Source: Actinomycetota bacterium (GTDB lineage Bacteria > Actinomycetota > Humimicrobiia > Humimicrobiales > Humimicrobiaceae). From it: 9,822 nt of DNA. Below the pieces are notes generated by a model. The model worked only from the letters and a program-made list of their open reading frames with translations. It made no database searches and was not told where the DNA came from. The translations under genes and the position numbers were made by a program. Each line of letters opens with the position of its first letter. The stretch's first letter is position 1. This document shows positions 5,672 to 9,822 of this stretch, piece by piece. The stretch is taken from assembly GCA_022865545.1 (NCBI GenBank), contig JALHTA010000474.1, positions 1 to 9,822 on the forward strand, written 5' to 3'.

Positions 5672-7852
5672 TTACATCATAGGTTCCATCTCAAGTACCG
5701 GATGGTTGACTTTCTGTATCCATTCCATAACCTGTTCTTCTGTATCAGCATCTTCCTCAGTGGCAACTTTATCAATGAAGCCATCTAGTCCCATATCCTT
5801 TAATCTCTCTTCAAGGATATCCCTTATTTCTTCCTTTAGCGCCTTCGGCATCCACACAAGCCTCTTTAATCCGCCATCGGCTTTGATAAATTTCTTGGAG
5901 CCAATAAAGAATTTGCTTATACCGACAAATCCCGGAGTCTGGATACCCCCGCCTACCATGCCAGCCATTGTGGAAAATTTCATCCCGCTTGGAGTCATTC
6001 CGGAGTGTTCACGGTTTACTGCCATCACCCCATTGGTTGAAGGCAGTATTGCGGCTATTACTTCAAAACATCCGCAAGAAGTCATCGGATCCACGATCAT
6101 CGAATAAGCTGAGAAGGATTCAAGTGCCTGGTTTGAAGCTTTGAAAACAAATTCATTGACACCCTTCCACACACCAAGGTTCTCATCAATAGTCTCTCCC
6201 TTTTGAATAGGCTGATTCGGGCCCGTAGGATTGATCTCATTGGACGCCTTGCAGTCCAGCCAGTTATATGCTCCGCACAAACCGGGTCTCTCGGGAGAAA
6301 CGGCACAAATATGATTGGGGGCAAATGACTGGCAGAGTGAACATGAATAGAATGTATCCACTGATTCATCTGTAAGCGTCTTAAGCCTTTCGTCCCTGGT
6401 CCTAAAGACTCCCTTGGCCCTTGCCTTAAGCGCTGACACATCTTCAGGATTTGTATATATTTTTACCTGGATCTTATCCATTATATTTCCAAAATCCGAA
6501 TGCATCTTAGCATGAAGTATTGTACCGATATGTTTTATCTTAAATCCTTTTTTAACCGCTTCCTTGGAGAATCTTACCCATATGATATCTCTCTGACCCA
6601 TATGGAATATGCCTGTTGCATAGTTGACAAAATAATGTATTTGTCTTTCCATTACAGGTTCAAAATCGTCCTGCATCTTCCTCCCGTATACAAGGACCTC
6701 GATACCAAGAGGAAGGACATCTCCCTCTTTTATATCGTCTATCTCCGGACCGAATACTTCTACTTTTCCATCTTCTACTTCGGTTTGGTCAGCGGTACGC
6801 AAGAATTCAACAGCCTCACTCTTATTGCCGCCAAATTCTACAAATGTATCTTCTTTTCTTACCCTTTCGCCCTCAAAAGCAGCCCCGAAAGCAACAGGTA
6901 TATCTACCTTGTCCACAGTGATCTTAAGTCCCCTGACCTCAATGGCTTTAGACACCATCTCTTCGGAAGGGATATTTGATACTACATGCTCATAGGTGCA
7001 TACTCCTCGGGGAAGTATCTCCGGAATATTTGTATCCGCTATCGTTGGGAAACCATAATTTATGGCACCGGCTGCATTCGCATATTTCAGTTCATCTACT
7101 TCACCGAGAGCCAGGACAAAGGCAAATACCCTGCTCTTATTATAAAGGAGCATCCTGCGGAAATCTCCGCCCTGGACCCCTCCAAATGAAAGTGCCGCCC
7201 TGGCAGCAAATCCCAGTGCATATATTGTTGCAGATATATCCTTACCGAAAGGTACAAGTCTTGTATCCCATCCGAGTTCAACACCTTCCTGGTCAAGTTG
7301 TTCAGCCATTGATATCCCATTGGTCTCGCCTGTCATAAACACATAGATATTTTTCTCCTGGAGTTCCCTGGCGATCTTTACGGCTGTCTCATTGTCTTTA
7401 GCTGCTCCAACACATGCTGCAAAACCAGGTGCGGTACCGTCTACAAACTCAATGCCTCTTTCCCTTATGATCAAATCAGTTGCGGCCCCAAGCCATATGC
7501 CGTCAACTGGAGAAGGCCCATCGATATACTTGATCGCTTCAATTATTTCCTCGGCCCATAGAGTAGCAATACCGGCATCCAGGGTGCCGCCAAGATATGG
7601 CAGCCACATCTTTTCAGAAGGTACGACTGGAAGTAATTTTCTTGTTTCTTCCAGCACTTTTATGCAGTCGGAAAGTTTTTCCACTTTGACGCCCGACATA
7701 CTATAGATGATAGGCAAATAATAGCCAGTATCCGGAAATTCCACTACCTGGTCCTCACCATTTTTTTCAATACTTTTTGCAAGCATCTGTTCTGCCCGCT
7801 CTAATGTCTTATATGCTCCTTTTATAGCACTGGTTGCAATAATCTTAGACAT
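5672..7852 (-). CDS. acsB: Acetyl-CoA synthase, bacterial type (CODH/ACS complex)
   Basis: AcsB condenses a methyl group from the corrinoid protein, CO from the partner CODH and CoA into acetyl-CoA at the Ni-Ni-[4Fe-4S] A-cluster. The 726 residues cover all three domains of bacterial ACS, including the N-terminal domain (about 1-310) that docks on CODH and carries the CO tunnel; archaeal CdhC lacks it. A-cluster ligands are all present at a constant offset of two from Moorella: Cys504, Cys507, Cys516 and Cys526 for the cubane, and the CGC motif with Cys593 and Cys595 for the nickel sites. Phe510 matches the Moorella residue at the active-site cavity. The C-terminus HPVLEMEPMM is the normal family end, so there is no truncation or added targeting tail. 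ATG at 7852 overlaps the CODH stop by 8 nt, with AAGGAGGT 9 nt upstream; the overlap favours translational coupling of the two partners. Confidence 0.98.
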   Translation of the reverse strand: MSKIIATSAIKGAYKTLERAEQMLAKSIEKNGEDQVVEFPDTGYYLPIIYSMSGVKVEKLSDCIKVLEETRKLLPVVPSEKMWLPYLGGTLDAGIATLWAEEIIEAIKYIDGPSPVDGIWLGAATDLIIRERGIEFVDGTAPGFAACVGAAKDNETAVKIARELQEKNIYVFMTGETNGISMAEQLDQEGVELGWDTRLVPFGKDISATIYALGFAARAALSFGGVQGGDFRRMLLYNKSRVFAFVLALGEVDELKYANAAGAINYGFPTIADTNIPEILPRGVCTYEHVVSNIPSEEMVSKAIEVRGLKITVDKVDIPVAFGAAFEGERVRKEDTFVEFGGNKSEAVEFLRTADQTEVEDGKVEVFGPEIDDIKEGDVLPLGIEVLVYGRKMQDDFEPVMERQIHYFVNYATGIFHMGQRDIIWVRFSKEAVKKGFKIKHIGTILHAKMHSDFGNIMDKIQVKIYTNPEDVSALKARAKGVFRTRDERLKTLTDESVDTFYSCSLCQSFAPNHICAVSPERPGLCGAYNWLDCKASNEINPTGPNQPIQKGETIDENLGVWKGVNEFVFKASNQALESFSAYSMIVDPMTSCGCFEVIAAILPSTNGVMAVNREHSGMTPSGMKFSTMAGMVGGGIQTPGFVGISKFFIGSKKFIKADGGLKRLVWMPKALKEEIRDILEERLKDMGLDGFIDKVATEEDADTEEQVMEWIQKVNHPVLEMEPMM

Positions 7853-9797
7853 CTTTCAATGACCTCCTTGCTTCCATATCTAATAGTACTCTTTCTTTGG
7901 CCACATCCAATTTGAGGGCCTTTCTCTTATCCTGAATTACCTCGATCACCTTATTTAGGAGTTCGTCGATATCCGCAATATATTCAAGTTGTCCACCATA
8001 CTTTTTCTGCCAGCCTTTAGTCATCTCTTCTTTTACTTCAATGCTGGATTCCACAGGAATCGGCTCTCCGCTAAAGGCAACATATGCTCCGGAAGCAGCA
8101 AAATATGTTCCGATTGAGAGAGCTTTCTCACTCATCCATTCAGGAGCTACTCCTGCTATCGGCAGATCGCTGATGTCATCTCCCAGTCCGCCTTCCTTGA
8201 CCATATCAGACACTACTGTAAGTATCCTGGAATTATCAATGCAGGACCCCAGATGAAGCACGGGAGGTATTCCTACAGCTTCGCATATTGATCTCAATCC
8301 ATCTCCCGCCAGCTCCATAGCCTCTGATTTCATAAGGCCGCATTTAGCTGTAGAGAGCGCCCCGCATCCCGTCTGGACAACAAGGTAATCCCTGGATATA
8401 AATTCCTTAGTAAGGTAATTATGGTACTTATCATGGGTGCATCTTGCATTATTGCACCCGACTATTCCCACTACACCCTGAATCCTGCCGTCTATTATTG
8501 CGTCGTTTAAGGGCCTGAATGATCCCCTGAACTTTCCGCCAAGCATATACTTTATATATTCTCTTGAAAATCCGGCAATAAGATCGGATTTGATATCAGG
8601 AATACATACTTCTTTTGCCCTATTCGGGTAATTATCTATTGCCAGTTTGATTATCTCTTTAGCAAGCTTTAATCCATTATTTTCCTCAAACTGCATATGG
8701 ATAGCGCCGGGGATCTTGCATTTAGGAGAGGATGTTATTAGTTTAGTGTGATAATTTTTAGTGACTTCTCCGAGGGACTGCATTATGCACTGGACATCGA
8801 CTATCATGGCCTCGACCGCCCTTGTCATTATAGCCAGTTCCTGGGAAAGGAAATTACCTATGGGGGCCACTCCCTGTCTCATCAGCACCTCATTTGCAGT
8901 ACAGCAAATACCGACCACATTTATACCATTGGCACCTTTTGTTTTTGCATATTCTAAAAGCTCCTCATTATCTGCAAGCGTTGCGATTATATCTGAAAGA
9001 GTGGGCTCATGACCGTGGATCACAATATTTACTTCATCTTCTTTGAGCATTCCGAGAGTTGTCTTTGCCTTATTGGGTTTTGGAGTGGAGAATAATATAT
9101 CACTTATCTCAGTAGCTATCAGCGAACCACCCCAACCATCACTCATCGCACATCTTACAGCCTGATTAAGTATATTTTCAACATCCTGGTCAACACCCAT
9201 ATTGGTCCTGTGAAGCATTTCTACTACTTCCCTATCGACTCCTCTGGGTACAACATTATTCTTCCTCCAGATCTCCTGTCTCTTCTCCGGAGCGATCTTA
9301 ATAACATCTACTTCTCCGGTCTGCTGACCAAAAAGACTTGATGCCTTTTCTGAGACTTCCACGCCTATCTCACTTATTTCCCTGCCTTCTGTCTTTATAT
9401 CCAGCACTTTTGCAAATTCAATAAGTTTTTCAGGATCCTTAATTTTTACTCCTTCTGCCTTATCCTGGGCAGCAAGTCCCAGCAGATGAGCAAGGTCCCT
9501 ACCGTGGTCGGAATGTGCTGAAGCTCCAGCTGCAATACTTCTTGCCAGATTCCTGGCACCGATTGTTCCCATAGTCGCACCGCAAAGGCCCGTCTTTCCC
9601 TCTTTTAATCTGCAGGGGCCCATCGAGCAATTCTTGCAGCAGATTCCCGAAACACTTGAACCAATTGGACATGCTTTCATTGATTCTGAACGGTCGAATA
9701 CCGTAGATAGTTCTGGGTCCATGTTCTTGAGCATCTCACAGACCGCAGCATCTGACGATATATCTTCCGGTTTTCTTTTTTCTTTATCTTTTGCCAT
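7845..9797 (-). CDS. Anaerobic Ni-Fe carbon monoxide dehydrogenase catalytic subunit (CooS/AcsA)
   Basis: This 650-residue enzyme interconverts CO2 and CO and, next to acsB, most likely forms the CODH half of the CODH/ACS complex (acsA role); it could also be called cooS from sequence alone. The N-terminal cluster region has Cys43 and Cys53 (D-cluster pair) and Cys54, Cys57, Cys62 and Cys72 (B-cluster). C-cluster ligands are His263 (HGHEP), Cys299 (GICCT), Cys337 (DVQC), Cys448 (VGCNN), Cys478 (TGCGA) and Cys519 (GSCIDNSR); Lys558 in WMSEKA matches the catalytic lysine. Of the histidine proton path, His95, His98 and His104 are present, with Asp101 where CooS-II of Carboxydothermus has the third histidine. 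Cys43-Cys53 spacing is two residues longer than the usual seven. ATG at 9797 is the only start: an in-frame TAA lies at 9821-9819. AAGGA is upstream at an unusually long distance of about 15 nt. The promoter or preceding gene lies beyond the right edge. Confidence 0.96.
   Translation of the reverse strand: MAKDKEKRKPEDISSDAAVCEMLKNMDPELSTVFDRSESMKACPIGSSVSGICCKNCSMGPCRLKEGKTGLCGATMGTIGARNLARSIAAGASAHSDHGRDLAHLLGLAAQDKAEGVKIKDPEKLIEFAKVLDIKTEGREISEIGVEVSEKASSLFGQQTGEVDVIKIAPEKRQEIWRKNNVVPRGVDREVVEMLHRTNMGVDQDVENILNQAVRCAMSDGWGGSLIATEISDILFSTPKPNKAKTTLGMLKEDEVNIVIHGHEPTLSDIIATLADNEELLEYAKTKGANGINVVGICCTANEVLMRQGVAPIGNFLSQELAIMTRAVEAMIVDVQCIMQSLGEVTKNYHTKLITSSPKCKIPGAIHMQFEENNGLKLAKEIIKLAIDNYPNRAKEVCIPDIKSDLIAGFSREYIKYMLGGKFRGSFRPLNDAIIDGRIQGVVGIVGCNNARCTHDKYHNYLTKEFISRDYLVVQTGCGALSTAKCGLMKSEAMELAGDGLRSICEAVGIPPVLHLGSCIDNSRILTVVSDMVKEGGLGDDISDLPIAGVAPEWMSEKALSIGTYFAASGAYVAFSGEPIPVESSIEVKEEMTKGWQKKYGGQLEYIADIDELLNKVIEVIQDKRKALKLDVAKERVLLDMEARRSLKDV
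7862..7869 (-). promoter_or_regulatory. Strong ribosome binding site for acsB inside the CODH 3' end
   Basis: AAGGAGGT, a full anti-16S match, reads on the minus strand within the last codons of the CODH gene, 9 nt before the acsB ATG. It supports the overlapping start and high, coupled translation of acsB. Confidence 0.8.
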
Positions 9798-9822
9798 TAT
9801 TTTTAAACACCATCCTTTTTAA

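Noticed and set aside
6500..6979. 159-codon plus-strand open frame inside acsB
   Set aside because: Aromatic-rich translation without family features, antisense to conserved ACS sequence with intact motifs.
1508..9797. Encapsulation peptides on the WL enzymes that would target them to a microcompartment
   Set aside because: N- and C-termini of CODH, AcsB, AcsC and Fhs look like normal family ends. The FolD C-terminus is a few residues longer, but this is too weak to call a targeting helix.
1..9822. tRNA, rRNA, CRISPR array, insertion sequence or selenocysteine readthrough
   Set aside because: No cloverleaf, rRNA motif, regular repeat-spacer pattern or transposase frame was seen, and the main genes have no in-frame TGA needing recoding.

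Overview
The window carries most of a Wood-Ljungdahl (reductive acetyl-CoA) operon from an anaerobic bacterium. Seven genes run head to tail on the minus strand from about 9797 down to 865. A gene on the plus strand, cut by the left window edge, converges on them. DNA is moderately AT-rich, with frequent ATA and AGG codons. The ACS is full length with the N-terminal CODH-contacting region, so it is the bacterial AcsB type and not archaeal CdhC. I cannot place the organism firmly. The gene order matches no cultured acetogen I know, and an uncultured anaerobic lineage (Omnitrophota-like or similar) is only a guess.

Layout in transcription order (right to left): Ni-CO dehydrogenase (9797-7845); acetyl-CoA synthase acsB (7852-5672), overlapping the previous gene by 8 nt; corrinoid iron-sulfur protein large subunit acsC (5622-4273); formate-THF ligase fhs (4245-2548); a 113-nt gap holding a long perfect hairpin; folD (2434-1508); then two small EutN/CcmL-family proteins, i.e. 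bacterial microcompartment pentamer (BMC-P) shell proteins (1443-1171 and 1134-865). On the plus strand, 8-847 encodes a membrane M56-type zinc metallopeptidase whose start lies outside the window.

Working together: Fhs and FolD activate formate on tetrahydrofolate and reduce it to methylene-THF (methyl branch). The CODH supplies or consumes CO, AcsC carries the methyl group on a corrinoid, and AcsB joins methyl, CO and CoA (carbonyl branch). Not seen here are acsD (CFeSP small subunit), acsE (methyltransferase), metF/metV, formate dehydrogenase and the nickel-insertion ATPase (cooC/acsF). The operon continues or starts beyond the right edge, so some of these may be there, but acsD is absent from its usual place beside acsC.

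The most interesting point is the pair of BMC vertex proteins at the end of a C1 operon. BMC-P proteins normally sit in loci for propanediol, ethanolamine, glycyl-radical or carboxysome compartments, with hexameric shell proteins. Here they follow folD with good ribosome binding sites and short gaps, and with no BMC-H or BMC-T gene in view. This suggests, but does not show, a link between C1/acetyl-CoA metabolism and a protein compartment.
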